A stretch of 39,702 nt of DNA from Desulfobacteraceae bacterium (GTDB lineage: Bacteria; Desulfobacterota; Desulfobacteria; Desulfobacterales; ETH-SRB1). Both the position numbers and the translations under genes were made by a program. Position 1 is the stretch's first letter, and the number at the start of each line of letters is the position of its first letter. The stretch spans positions 1-39,702 of the forward strand of contig JAPVVG010000237.1 in assembly GCA_028571455.1 (NCBI GenBank), in the 5' to 3' direction. The notes beneath the pieces were generated by a model that saw only the letters and a list, made by a program, of their open reading frames with translations, had not been told where the DNA came from and searched no databases. Below are positions 27,483 through 34,583 of this stretch, one piece after another.

Positions 27483-28667
27483 TTACCTCCAACCTTTATT
27501 AGCAGCATAAAGATTAGCAACGGTTAACCATAAAGGAAGATGAGAACCGTCACTATTAGCGTCAAAGACTATGCCTTTATTAGAAAGTTCGTCATATTTT
27601 TTCATGGCGGAATCTATCATATTTCTGACTGCAATATACCTATCCTTGCCACTAACCATAGATAATTCCTTAAGTTGTTTTGTGATCACCAAAAAGTGGT
27701 GCTTATATAGTTGAGGTTTGCTAAAATGCCAGTTAAAAGTCTTGCTGAACATAATCGCCTGATGTCTATTTGTATCAAATATATCTTCAAAATTGGGATA
27801 TTTTCTCTTAATAGCGCCAATATACTGATACTCAATTGACTGTAGTAGTTTTGATACATATAGCCTTGGATTAGGCCCTGTTTGAATGGAACGTTCAAGC
27901 TCCTCAAAGGTTCTGATCTTAAATGACCGCATGTTTTCGTAAGACCCAACCGTAATAACATCAGGGTTTGCTAAACTTAATAAGATCGACTCTGTATTCA
28001 AATAGCCCAACACCACTTCCATATCATTCGATTTTAATGCGTCAATAAAATCGAAAAGGGACAACAAGAAGTCGGAATCTTTTATTTGTTTAGATGGGGA
28101 ATCTGGTTCACCAATTAGATATACACCATGTATTTCCAAAGAAGTGACCCAATTCAATATATCTGCGATGTAGTCCGGATCTTTAAACATCAACTCGTTA
28201 ACAATTAGCTGCAATAGAACTGGCTTTGATGTCCCCGATTTTCGTATTTCATTAAGGAAAGGTTCTACAAAAAGTTTTTTTTGCTGGGTGATAAAGTCAG
28301 ATGGTGTTCCGCGTAAATATCTGGTTGGGATAACTATACGATAAAATTCGCTATCTAACTGAAAATCCAAGCAGCACTTTGCACATATTGAAGCATATGT
28401 GTCAGGATAATCGTCCGTATCAAAACCCTCAGATGCAATGTGGGGGAAAAAATTATATGTCTCAAGTTTTCCTTTCGGCGTATCCGGCAAAAAAAATTGA
28501 GGATCAAATATTGCATCCCTTTTTATTCTTTGGTCTAAATTTTCAACATATTCCTTCGTCATAAATCTTGGAGCGATGATTACCCCATCTCCACATCCAT
28601 CATCTTTCATGCTTTCAAGGTTCCAATTATAATTATGCCCTAATTGATGATAGACTTTAAAGTTCAT
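27483..28667 (-). CDS. unrecognised protein, possible TIM-barrel-like fold
   Basis: The ORF track starts at 28685. The ATG at 28667 (MNFKVYHQLGHNYNW) overlaps the kinase stop as ATGA and is preferred, giving 394 aa. I do not recognise the family. Alternating strand-helix segments such as GVIIAPRFM, YRIVIPTRYL, VLLQLIVNE, HGVYLIGEP, MEVVLGYLN and PDVITVGSYEN suggest an alpha/beta barrel. Acidic and polar residues at strand ends could form an active site. IFDPQFFLP is a notable early motif. A distant relation to tRNA/DNA transglycosylase-type barrels is conceivable but unsupported. The gene lies between a protein kinase and a PD-(D/E)XK protein with tight spacing, so it is probably an obligate partner of both. 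Confidence 0.6.
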   Translation of the reverse strand: MNFKVYHQLGHNYNWNLESMKDDGCGDGVIIAPRFMTKEYVENLDQRIKRDAIFDPQFFLPDTPKGKLETYNFFPHIASEGFDTDDYPDTYASICAKCCLDFQLDSEFYRIVIPTRYLRGTPSDFITQQKKLFVEPFLNEIRKSGTSKPVLLQLIVNELMFKDPDYIADILNWVTSLEIHGVYLIGEPDSPSKQIKDSDFLLSLFDFIDALKSNDMEVVLGYLNTESILLSLANPDVITVGSYENMRSFKIRTFEELERSIQTGPNPRLYVSKLLQSIEYQYIGAIKRKYPNFEDIFDTNRHQAIMFSKTFNWHFSKPQLYKHHFLVITKQLKELSMVSGKDRYIAVRNMIDSAMKKYDELSNKGIVFDANSDGSHLPLWLTVANLYAANKGWR

Positions 28668-29494
28668 TTGTAGGCCTCGCAACATCTGTTAATTTCTTTT
28701 TGTAATATGTCTGTATTCCTGAATCTGAGATAAGGTTCCGGTGCAAGTAGCCTGCAAAGAAAATCCTTGATAGACAAAAAATCAGCGCAATCCAGTTTTT
28801 CTTTAGTCCACTTGCCATTAATAATATTTTCCGGAATAGAATTACCACATCCTAAAACCAAAGGGTCAAAAGGATGAACACCTCCTCCAATTAACTCCAT
28901 CACATCTATTCCCAAAATAAACTGATCCGTCCTGTGATCAATCTCCGCTCGTCTATTTTTAAGCTGTTCTGGTGCGGCATAACGGGGTGTGCATGGACTA
29001 AAAGGAGCAAAGGAATAGGTCAGGTCAGTTTGTTCAATTGCTAAGATAATACCCAAGTCAATGATAACGGGGGATCCATCATCTCTTATGAGTATGTTAT
29101 CTGGCTTAAGATCCCTATGGGTTATTCTAACCCGCCAAAGCAGATCAAGGCCGCTAACCAAGTCCTGAAGAAGTTTGAGGATAGACAATGGATCTGAAAA
29201 CCTCGCATAACATTCACTAAGGGGTTTTGAAATTATATATTCTTCTACTATGGCAAAGTGGAGGTCATCAAAAATTATGAAATCAAGATTTTTAGGGTAA
29301 TAAGGGGAATCGATAGATTTTTGTGTTTCAACTTCACGTTTTGCTCTTTTCAGGCCCTGTTTGCTCGGCGATCTCCCAATTTTAACTATTACTTCTCCAT
29401 ACCTGCCATGCTCTGCTAAATAGACACGCTTTTGACCCGTCTCCTTAAAAGTCTGAATAATCTCAAAATTTTTCAGAAAATTGTCTAAGGTCAT
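28664..29494 (-). CDS. Hanks-type serine/threonine protein kinase
   Basis: This is a 276-aa single-domain cytosolic kinase without a transmembrane segment. Visible motifs are a short nucleotide loop around ETGQKRVYLAEHG, the lysine in VIVKIG, catalytic THRDLKPDNIL (about residues 136-146), IIDLG in place of DFG, and RYAAPEQL as the APE motif. The key Lys, Asp, Asn and Asp residues are all present, so it should be active. It heads a three-gene operon and its stop overlaps the next start (ATGA). A promoter-like TTGACA lies about 85 bases upstream. It is distinct from the tandem kinases of the 1496-aa protein. Kinases of this kind trigger several phage-defence systems (for example Stk2). Confidence 0.88.
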   Translation of the reverse strand: MTLDNFLKNFEIIQTFKETGQKRVYLAEHGRYGEVIVKIGRSPSKQGLKRAKREVETQKSIDSPYYPKNLDFIIFDDLHFAIVEEYIISKPLSECYARFSDPLSILKLLQDLVSGLDLLWRVRITHRDLKPDNILIRDDGSPVIIDLGIILAIEQTDLTYSFAPFSPCTPRYAAPEQLKNRRAEIDHRTDQFILGIDVMELIGGGVHPFDPLVLGCGNSIPENIINGKWTKEKLDCADFLSIKDFLCRLLAPEPYLRFRNTDILQKEINRCCEAYK

Positions 29495-29555
29495 TTTTTA
29501 TTACGATATTTGGTATTCTTCAAAATTAACAAGTCCGAGTCACGGGGTCACCCAT

Positions 29556-29583
29556 TTTTTACAACATAATGCCTCTTTGTCAA
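29556..29583 (-). promoter_or_regulatory. candidate promoter of the kinase operon
   Basis: On the minus strand, TTGACA is followed after 16 bases by TAAAAA, about 60 bases upstream of the kinase ATG. The -35 is perfect and the -10 is weak. Confidence 0.4.
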
Positions 29584-29709
29584 GAATAAAGACCCGACCG
29601 CCTATGTCGCCTCTCAGAGATTTCGCCCAAGGCTTTCAAAAAGGCAACCCGATCATCCAACAAATATATCTCGCTGGGGTGACTTCCGGGACGTTATGTT
29701 GCCAGTTTA

Positions 29710-29831
29710 GTTATGTTGTGAGTTTTGGATATACTTCCCTTTAACTATCAGAGATTTATTTTCTTTGAATCTAATTCTTATACTTATTATCTTCTTTAAT
29801 AAAAAGGGGTTACAAAAACTCGCAACATAAC
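29710..29831. repeat. 17-bp inverted repeat bounding a 122-bp segment
   Basis: GTTATGTTGTGAGTTTT (29710-29726) is inverted at 29815-29831 as AAAACTCGCAACATAAC, with one mismatch. A further GTTATGTTG lies at about 29693. The segment has no ORF and may be a small mobile element or a regulatory palindrome pair. The 29495-30046 gap also contains two promoters and the direct repeats described next. Confidence 0.5.
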
Positions 29832-29844
29832 ATCTTGTAATCAT

Positions 29845-29901
29845 TTGACATTATATTTTCTTTGTGCTATATATATTATAATTAGAGAATAGGAGAAAAT
29901 G
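29845..29901 (+). promoter_or_regulatory. orphan promoter, ribosome binding site and start codon of a truncated gene
   Basis: TTGACA, 17 bases, TATATA, then AGGAG and ATG at 29899 face right. The reading MAYDLLLLYKLCLVLL ends after 19 codons, exactly where the AACCCAAAATTGACC repeat begins. The sequence looks like an expression signal whose gene body was removed by an insertion or deletion. It is the only credible plus-strand start in the window. Confidence 0.45.
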
Positions 29902-29945
29902 GCATATGATTTACTTCTGCTTTATAAGCTCTGCTTAGTTTTGCT

Positions 29946-29999
29946 AACCCAAAATTGACCCCCCTGAAGGGCAAATAACAACCCAAAATTGACCCCCCT
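29946..29999. repeat. two direct 20-bp repeats, IS21-like end remnant
   Basis: AACCCAAAATTGACCCCCCT is present twice, 34 bases apart, start to start. Several copies of such a motif near each end are typical of IS21-family elements. No istA/istB sequence is present, so only an end has survived. The IS-family link is from memory of element ends and is tentative. Confidence 0.45.
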
Positions 30000-30024
30000 T
30001 GAGCCGACCTCTGGTATAAAGGAT

Positions 30025-30295
30025 TGGGACGTTTGGGGGACGCCCTTTATATTTCCATATTTACAGTTTTAGGCTTAAGGATCAATGAGATTGTAGCCCC
30101 TTTGTTGCTTTGTTGTACTATTGTCTCTCCTGGCTTTACCGACTGACTCACCCCGGCCAATGAGAGATTCAAGCGCCTTGCTATTTGAACCATACCAATA
30201 CCAAGGTCTCTTACCGCCCAATAGCACAACAGACTTTTTGCCTTAACGCGCAAAAGAATCATAATTTCAAATCTGTAAATGTAAAGGGCGTCCCC
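30025..30295 (-). mobile_element. RAYT-derived element with inverted ends
   Basis: The left end GGGGGACGCCCTTTATATTT...ATATTTACAGTTTTAGG and the right end (minus strand) GGGGACGCCCTTTACATTTA are inverted copies. Between them the minus strand encodes AKSLLCYWAVRDLGIGMVQI and the LAGVSQSVKPGE helix-turn-helix tail of a REP-associated tyrosine transposase, with no catalytic domain. It is thus an internally deleted element, which appears to have landed in a cassette ORF. The same end sequence recurs at 34312-34340 and, diverged, at the starts of the dispersed repeats. Confidence 0.65.
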
Positions 30296-30499
30296 GAAGC
30301 ACCCGAAGCACAGATCTGATGGCTCAACATATTTAAACAGTTTTTGTAAATCTTCTTGTATAAGTAAAAATGAACGAATGTAATGCTGTGGATTTTTAAC
30401 ATACATCGGGTGCAATAAATATTTCCAATTTCCTGAATTTGAATATGATCCATCGGTAAATCTTCTTATTGTCCTTTTTAATGGTCTATCTATAGGCAT
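30047..30499 (-). pseudogene. cassette ORF truncated and fused to a RAYT tail
   Basis: The 150-aa ORF has a good AGGAG ribosome binding site. Its first 60 or so residues (MPIDRPLKRTIRRFTDGSYS, HYIRSFLLIQEDLQKLFKYV) belong to a protein I do not recognise. From about residue 65, GDALYIYRF is simply the translated end repeat of the inserted element, followed by the RAYT C-terminus. The original protein is therefore truncated and the ORF is a chance chimera. It starts 26 bases after an attC site, so it was the first gene of an integron cassette whose own attC was lost. Confidence 0.65.
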
Positions 30500-30523
30500 A
30501 TTATCTCCTGATTATTCAAATCA

Positions 30524-30581
30524 TTCTAACCATTTTCACTGGCGCCGGTTTTTTGGTGTCCAGTGCAAAAAAAGGTTCGGT
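30524..30581 (-). repeat. attC recombination site of the 456-aa cassette
   Basis: On the minus strand it starts with R' ACCGAAC and ends with R'' GTTAGAA. Between them CACTGG/CCAGTG and partly paired flanks make the expected imperfect hairpin. R' is the exact reverse complement of GTTCGGT, which opens this cassette at 31970-31976, as required for an integrated integron cassette. It lies 4 bases after the ORF stop. Confidence 0.72.
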
Positions 30582-30584
30582 AAT

Positions 30585-31955
30585 TCATTTGCTTAATTTC
30601 ATGTTTAAAGTCCAAGAAGCATATGGATAAAAATCTGGTAAGTTGCTAACAATTTGTCCATTTTTGAAATAATGGTGCGCGATTGTTGGAAACAACTCTG
30701 TAGGGACCGGAAATATAGCATTAGGATTATGAAACATTGATACCCCATCTGCCCAAGTCTCATCGCACTGTTCATCTACTACATACTTAAACATTTTTGG
30801 TACAGCTGCGTTTGGATCATGATCATGGCAGGTTCCAACTCTTACCATCATAACATTATCATCCTTAAAACCTGATTGTCTTCCAATTCTGTTGAATTTT
30901 GAAATTGTTCCACTGGCGGAAAATACTACAGCACTAATATTTTCTGCGTTTTCTTGAAAAAAGAAGCCAGATGGTATTTCTTTGTTACCTACTTTGTGGC
31001 TTTTAATAGGTATTGGATTAATGACAAGTTTGTTTTCTTCGTTATAAAAAAAATCATGCTTTACACCATAGAGATAATTAATAAGTGCTGTCGAACTCCA
31101 CAGCATTGATGCATCATCATGGAAATCAGCTATGGCCAAAATTAGCGGATTTCCCTTCACGTGAGGCAGTTCCCAATATTTTTTTTGCAATTTAGTGAAT
31201 AATGGACTACCAAATCGTATTGGCATTGAATCCTCATGTTCCTTTAATACCTCATCCGGTGACTTAATTTTGGGGTATTTTCTAAAATATCGGGGAGGAT
31301 TATTTTCTTTTCTTCCAACAATCACAGCTTCCATTGCTACAGTTTTACCGTATTTCTGTATTAAGAAATCTGGGGCATTGTGTTCACGGTTAACAAACAG
31401 TTCTTCTTCCGAAAGGTATGCGAATAAAAATAATTCCCATAAACGTGAATCAAAACCTGTTGTCTGAAATTGTTCTACAAAGTTACCATCAACATCAACA
31501 AAGTTTGGCATCATGTTTCTGATAAGTTCTCTTGCCGGGGTAAATGCAGCCTCACGCATTAAATGGGAAGAAAAGATGTGCAGCTTTTCAGATGCAACAA
31601 TGGGGGTAAACAAGTCTAATCCTTTTGATGCATCTCCTTGAGGGAATATTTTTTTATTTTGGCCAGTATGCCATTTAATAGCATTAATTAGCCATTGCTG
31701 AGCTTCATCTTTATTTGGAAAAGAGCATTCAAGATCAAAAGCTCTAAAACGCCCTCCTTCATCCCGCCCTAAAACTACGGCCACATAATCTAAATCAATA
31801 GTATCAAGAAGAAGGACACCAATTACAGATTCATCATCATTTGAATACCATCCCAACTCCTTGCTAACATAGCCAGCCGCCGGACTCCTGGAATAACCTG
31901 CGATTGCATTAAATCTTTTCTCATCCATTTCTTTGACGATGATTTTTTCTATCAA
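30585..31955 (-). CDS. cassette-encoded protein of unknown function with possible nuclease fold
   Basis: The track's first ATG at 32036 lies inside the upstream attC. TTG at 31955, 6 bases after AAAGGA, is a better start, giving 456 aa (MIEKIIVKEMDEKRFNAIAG if TTG is read as Met). An ATG at 31928 is the next choice. I have seen this family as uncharacterised cassette or accessory proteins, sometimes labelled glycosaminoglycan attachment protein. FNAIAGYSRSPAA and VIGVLLLDTIDLDYVAVVLGRDE near the N-terminus are typical. APDFLIQKYGKTVAMEAVIV in the middle has a D...E spacing reminiscent of PD-(D/E)XK folds, but without a clear E-x-K. The gene is a complete integron cassette with its own attC directly downstream. 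Confidence 0.7.
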   Translation of the reverse strand: MIEKIIVKEMDEKRFNAIAGYSRSPAAGYVSKELGWYSNDDESVIGVLLLDTIDLDYVAVVLGRDEGGRFRAFDLECSFPNKDEAQQWLINAIKWHTGQNKKIFPQGDASKGLDLFTPIVASEKLHIFSSHLMREAAFTPARELIRNMMPNFVDVDGNFVEQFQTTGFDSRLWELFLFAYLSEEELFVNREHNAPDFLIQKYGKTVAMEAVIVGRKENNPPRYFRKYPKIKSPDEVLKEHEDSMPIRFGSPLFTKLQKKYWELPHVKGNPLILAIADFHDDASMLWSSTALINYLYGVKHDFFYNEENKLVINPIPIKSHKVGNKEIPSGFFFQENAENISAVVFSASGTISKFNRIGRQSGFKDDNVMMVRVGTCHDHDPNAAVPKMFKYVVDEQCDETWADGVSMFHNPNAIFPVPTELFPTIAHHYFKNGQIVSNLPDFYPYASWTLNMKLSK

Positions 31956-31969
31956 AACCGATCCTTTGC

Positions 31970-32107
31970 ACCGAACGGCAAGGATAACCTGATGAAAAAG
32001 CAAACAAAATATGGTTAAAAAGCGAAGAAAAATCAATAAACAGCAAAATTTGTAGAAACCAAAAAACGGCCAGGCTTTTTCAGTCAGAGTTCATCCTTTT
32101 GTTAGCT
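31970..32107 (-). repeat. long attC recombination site (138 bp) of the HsdR-like cassette
   Basis: On the minus strand R' AGCTAAC begins just after the 360-aa gene, and the site ends at R'' GTTCGGT, where the next cassette starts. The arms GGATGAACTCTGACTGAAAA and the complement of the far end (GGATAACCTGATGAAAAAGC) match apart from a few extra, unpaired bases. That is the mark of folded attC sites. R' is the exact reverse complement of GTTAGCT, which opens this cassette at 33233-33239. Confidence 0.7.
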
Positions 32108-32125
32108 TTTTCGATTACTTGCATG

Positions 32126-33208
32126 TTATTCAGCTGACACCTCAAGGTCGCTCTCTTTATAACCAAAAAGTCTCATAAGTTCGCGACTCCGTTTGACAAT
32201 TGAATTTGAATTCAGCTTTGTTTCAACAAAGAAATTTGAACTTGCAATCTGCATAGGTTGTCTTAACTTGTTTGGCTCTTGGCTAAAATATGACATTCGA
32301 GAACCCCGAAGAGAGAGGCACCGGGAAAATTCAGCACTGTGCCGCCGATATATCTCTTCCGAGACGATAACAAGGAGTTCCTTCCACGTGCGTGGATGAT
32401 GAGTATTGCCAAGTAACTGGAAACTTCTGACCCGCTTATTTATAAAACTGCCTTCGGGGTAAAGTATAGGCTTTAGCGCAGACACAGGACTGATAGCATG
32501 CCTTTTCGGAGGAGACGAAACTTCTGGTTTTGTGCTTGGCGAGGTCTGAATATTTATTATGAATTTCTCGACATCTTCTATTTCCGGCCTGAAACCTGAT
32601 AGTTTTTCGGTTGTCTCAATAAGAAGCTCAACAAAGAGGTCATCAGGATCATTCAAGATTTTATACCATGCTTTTGGCAAAGCATCCCGCAAAATATTCC
32701 TTTTTTGTCGCCCCCTGTAAAGGTGTTCAGCGTTTTTGAGCGTATCGCCGGATGCGCTATTCTCCCTTGATAGCAAATCAATCAATTTCTTCGCTATTGC
32801 ATTTGGATCTTGCTGTAAGAAGTCTGCGGTAAAAAACCGTCTCTGTTCCCAACTGCCTTCATTCAATGGGAGATAAAACCACCATGTAATTCCATTTGTT
32901 AATATCGCCTGCTTCACACCCTCTCTGAACGAGTAATTAAGGAGTTGCTCCTGATGTGCCTCCAAATTTTCATTTGGCCGTTTAACCTCGATAAAGACCT
33001 TATTTATGCCATTTATCCGCAACGAAAAATCGACCCGCTTTGATTCAATAGTATATTCAGGTTTTACCTCATTAACATCGAAAGGATTCCATCCCAGCAT
33101 AGATAATAACCGCAAAATAACACCCGACTTAATTGAGGCCTCATCTGACATAAGGATTGATTTATCATTGCGAATCTCATTAATTGCAGATACAAGCCTT
33201 TCTTTCAT
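32126..33208 (-). CDS. HsdR-N-like PD-(D/E)XK protein in an integron cassette
   Basis: The ORF opens at 33223. ATG at 33208 has GAGG at good spacing and is preferred (360 aa). With the longer numbering, RVDFSLR (D65), FIEVKRP (E79, K81) and a downstream Q93 form the D...E-x-K...Q pattern of type I restriction HsdR N-terminal and related nuclease domains. KQAILTNGITWWFYLP follows, as in that family. The C-terminal third (about 255-365) is unrecognised and may bind DNA. No helicase, specificity or methyltransferase partner is present, so it is a standalone nuclease-fold protein. It is a full integron cassette, bounded by matching recombination boxes. Confidence 0.75.
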   Translation of the reverse strand: MKERLVSAINEIRNDKSILMSDEASIKSGVILRLLSMLGWNPFDVNEVKPEYTIESKRVDFSLRINGINKVFIEVKRPNENLEAHQEQLLNYSFREGVKQAILTNGITWWFYLPLNEGSWEQRRFFTADFLQQDPNAIAKKLIDLLSRENSASGDTLKNAEHLYRGRQKRNILRDALPKAWYKILNDPDDLFVELLIETTEKLSGFRPEIEDVEKFIINIQTSPSTKPEVSSPPKRHAISPVSALKPILYPEGSFINKRVRSFQLLGNTHHPRTWKELLVIVSEEIYRRHSAEFSRCLSLRGSRMSYFSQEPNKLRQPMQIASSNFFVETKLNSNSIVKRSRELMRLFGYKESDLEVSAE

Positions 33209-33232
33209 CGTGACCTCATTCATTTATTGGAA

Positions 33233-33292
33233 AGCTAACCCGGCATGAGGCGCGGCGGCTTTTTGCCGTCGCCCTCAATGCCGTTGTTATAC
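33233..33292 (-). repeat. attC recombination site of the 120-aa cassette
   Basis: On the minus strand it runs from R' GTATAAC to R'' GTTAGCT over 60 bases. The arms CGGCAT/ATGCCG, GAGG/CCTC and GCGACGGC/GCCGCCGC pair nearly perfectly around an A5 loop. They have an unpaired T on one arm and an unpaired G on the other, as attC folding requires. R' is the exact reverse complement of GTTATAC at 33707-33713, the start of the same cassette. It begins 5 bases after the ORF's stop codon. Confidence 0.8.
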
Positions 33293-33297
33293 TTTTA

Positions 33298-33660
33298 TTA
33301 ATACCTTTTCCCAACAAGATTTCTGCTTACACGATACTTGTAGACAGCCGTTTTTGCCTGGCCATAACTAAAACCCATCCCCTCCAAATGCCTTATGCAT
33401 TCTTTCGGGGGTGTGTTTCGTGCGTTGAAATCATCTAATATTCGATCATACTCATCTTGTGTTGTCCGATGCGTTGCTTTTAGATGGTTGCCGTGGTGAA
33501 TATAAATGTACGATCCGTTTTTTGCCTGTTCGTAGGATGCACCAGCATCAATAAGGATTCTCTCACATTCAGTTTGTGATAGTCCTCTTGCACGAGCATT
33601 ATTTTGATCGAGAATACGAGAATATTCATCTTGACCAAAATATTGGATGCCATCATTCAT
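33298..33660 (-). CDS. small cassette protein with two tandem repeats
   Basis: This 120-aa protein is made of two homologous units of about 48 residues: QDEYSRILDQNNARARGLS...YEQAKNGSYIYIHHGN and QDEYDRILDDFNARNTPPK...YGQAKTAVYKYRVSRN. Each ends in a YxQAK-x5-Y/K stretch that looks like a helix-turn-helix-like or three-helix module, so a nucleic-acid-binding role is possible. I do not recognise the family. AAGGATTGAGAAA precedes the ATG. It is a complete integron cassette. The attC of the preceding cassette survives only as its last few bases (about 33707-33725), because RAYT debris begins there. Confidence 0.7.
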   Translation of the reverse strand: MNDGIQYFGQDEYSRILDQNNARARGLSQTECERILIDAGASYEQAKNGSYIYIHHGNHLKATHRTTQDEYDRILDDFNARNTPPKECIRHLEGMGFSYGQAKTAVYKYRVSRNLVGKRY

Positions 33661-33724
33661 TTTCTCAATCCTTAAATTATGAATTTAATATACGGCACCT
33701 CAAATAGTATAACGCAGAGCTAAA

Positions 33725-34221
33725 ATAAAGTGGACTTGGACGCTCATTAGTTTATAAGTTACTGTTAAGGTTTTAGCGAGCAATTGTGGCGTATAACCAA
33801 TTGCTCTTAAGCGTTTAACCGCTGAACTGACTGCGGGTTGTGAAATCTTCAGAAACAGAGCAAACTGCGAGCCGCAACCGTCTTTTTATATTTCCCGACG
33901 GCCAATACCTGCTCAGGTTTTAAGTCCAACAATTCTGCAACTCGTCCAAGTACCTTTTCAAAGTTAAACCCATTTGATTTAAGATGATATTTGCACTCAA
34001 AGTTTTTCAAGTCGATTTAAAAAATTATCCCTATCGACACCATCTGTAAATATCCTTTTACGTTCTATACCTCTGGCAATAATATGATGAAGCGCACCCA
34101 GCGCCTGTCCGCCACCTGCCACGCATGCCGGCGTTTGGGATGTATGCAGTGATAGGCGATGGCAGGCGGGTCGCGAGCTCAGGCGAGGCGGACGGGCATC
34201 TATTCTGGCTTGATGTGGCAT
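33725..34221 (-). pseudogene. decayed REP-associated tyrosine transposase (RAYT) with in-frame insertion
   Basis: The N-terminus MPHQARIDA and ALHHIIARGIERKRIFTDGV are classic RAYT (IS200-like Y1 transposase) sequence. An extra stretch of about 30 codons (about 34094-34190) separates them and carries nested palindromes (CCTGCCA/TGGCAGG, GTCCGCC/GGCGGAC). After LNRLEKL the frame stops. The following DNA encodes FNFEKVLGRVAELLDLKPEQ and the terminal helix-turn-helix part in shifted frames. The catalytic tyrosine region is missing, so the gene is dead. RAYTs mobilise REP palindromes, which explains the repeat load here. Confidence 0.75.
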
Positions 34222-34311
34222 GTGACTTCATAACCCCAAACAAATGAAAAAAGAAACGCATAAATAACGTCCCCCTTTAAGGGCCTTTCCATATTTACAA
34301 TAGTTTAGGGT

Positions 34312-34340
34312 AAAAACTGTAAATGTAAAGGGCGTCCCCA
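34312..34340 (-). repeat. isolated copy of the RAYT-element end
   Basis: Minus-strand GGGGACGCCCTTTACATTTA followed by CAGTTTTTACCC matches the ends of the element at 30025-30295. A near-inverted partner, ATATTTACAATAGTTTA, lies at about 34290-34307. It sits between the RAYT pseudogene and the KTSC gene and probably marks the old border of that element. Confidence 0.55.
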
Positions 34341-34365
34341 AGATGTCCCAGGCCTGGCAGCATTT

Positions 34366-34581
34366 CTATCCAACCCGCGCCTCTCTGAACTGCCCCCTTA
34401 TCATCGCATTGAATGCCTTTCCGAGTGAACCAGCCGCTCGTAGTTCGTTGTAAGTAAACTCGGGGACATCGTAGTAATGCCATATCTGTCTGTTCGATCG
34501 GAATTCTACCTCCACAGTTCCAGCGGACTGGTCGTACCCGATACTAGCAATCATTGATGAATCGACAATATCTCTATCCAT
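34366..34581 (-). CDS. KTSC-domain protein in the SIR2-HerA operon
   Basis: This 71-aa protein matches the KTSC domain (after a lysyl-tRNA synthetase C-terminal segment): DSSMIASIGYD at the start, VEVEFRSNRQIWHYYDVPE in the middle, and the AAGSLGKAFNAMIRGQF end. It is complete. GGGGAG, six bases before the ATG, overlaps the end of herA, and only 2 bases separate the two genes, so it is translated with them. KTSC proteins are linked to nucleic-acid or RNA-related functions, but their mechanism is unknown. As a third gene of a SIR2-HerA pair it may be a regulator or a passenger. Confidence 0.82.
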   Translation of the reverse strand: MDRDIVDSSMIASIGYDQSAGTVEVEFRSNRQIWHYYDVPEFTYNELRAAGSLGKAFNAMIRGQFREARVG

Positions 34582-34583
34582 AT

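Noticed and set aside
29710-29831. Another attC pair from GTTATGT/ACATAAC boxes
   Set aside because: The enclosed 100 bases contain no ORF and no attC-like arms. It is a simple inverted repeat.
30535-30570. Rho-independent terminator after the 456-aa gene
   Set aside because: The hairpin lacks a T-run on the right strand, and its boxes match the cassette start, so attC is the better reading.
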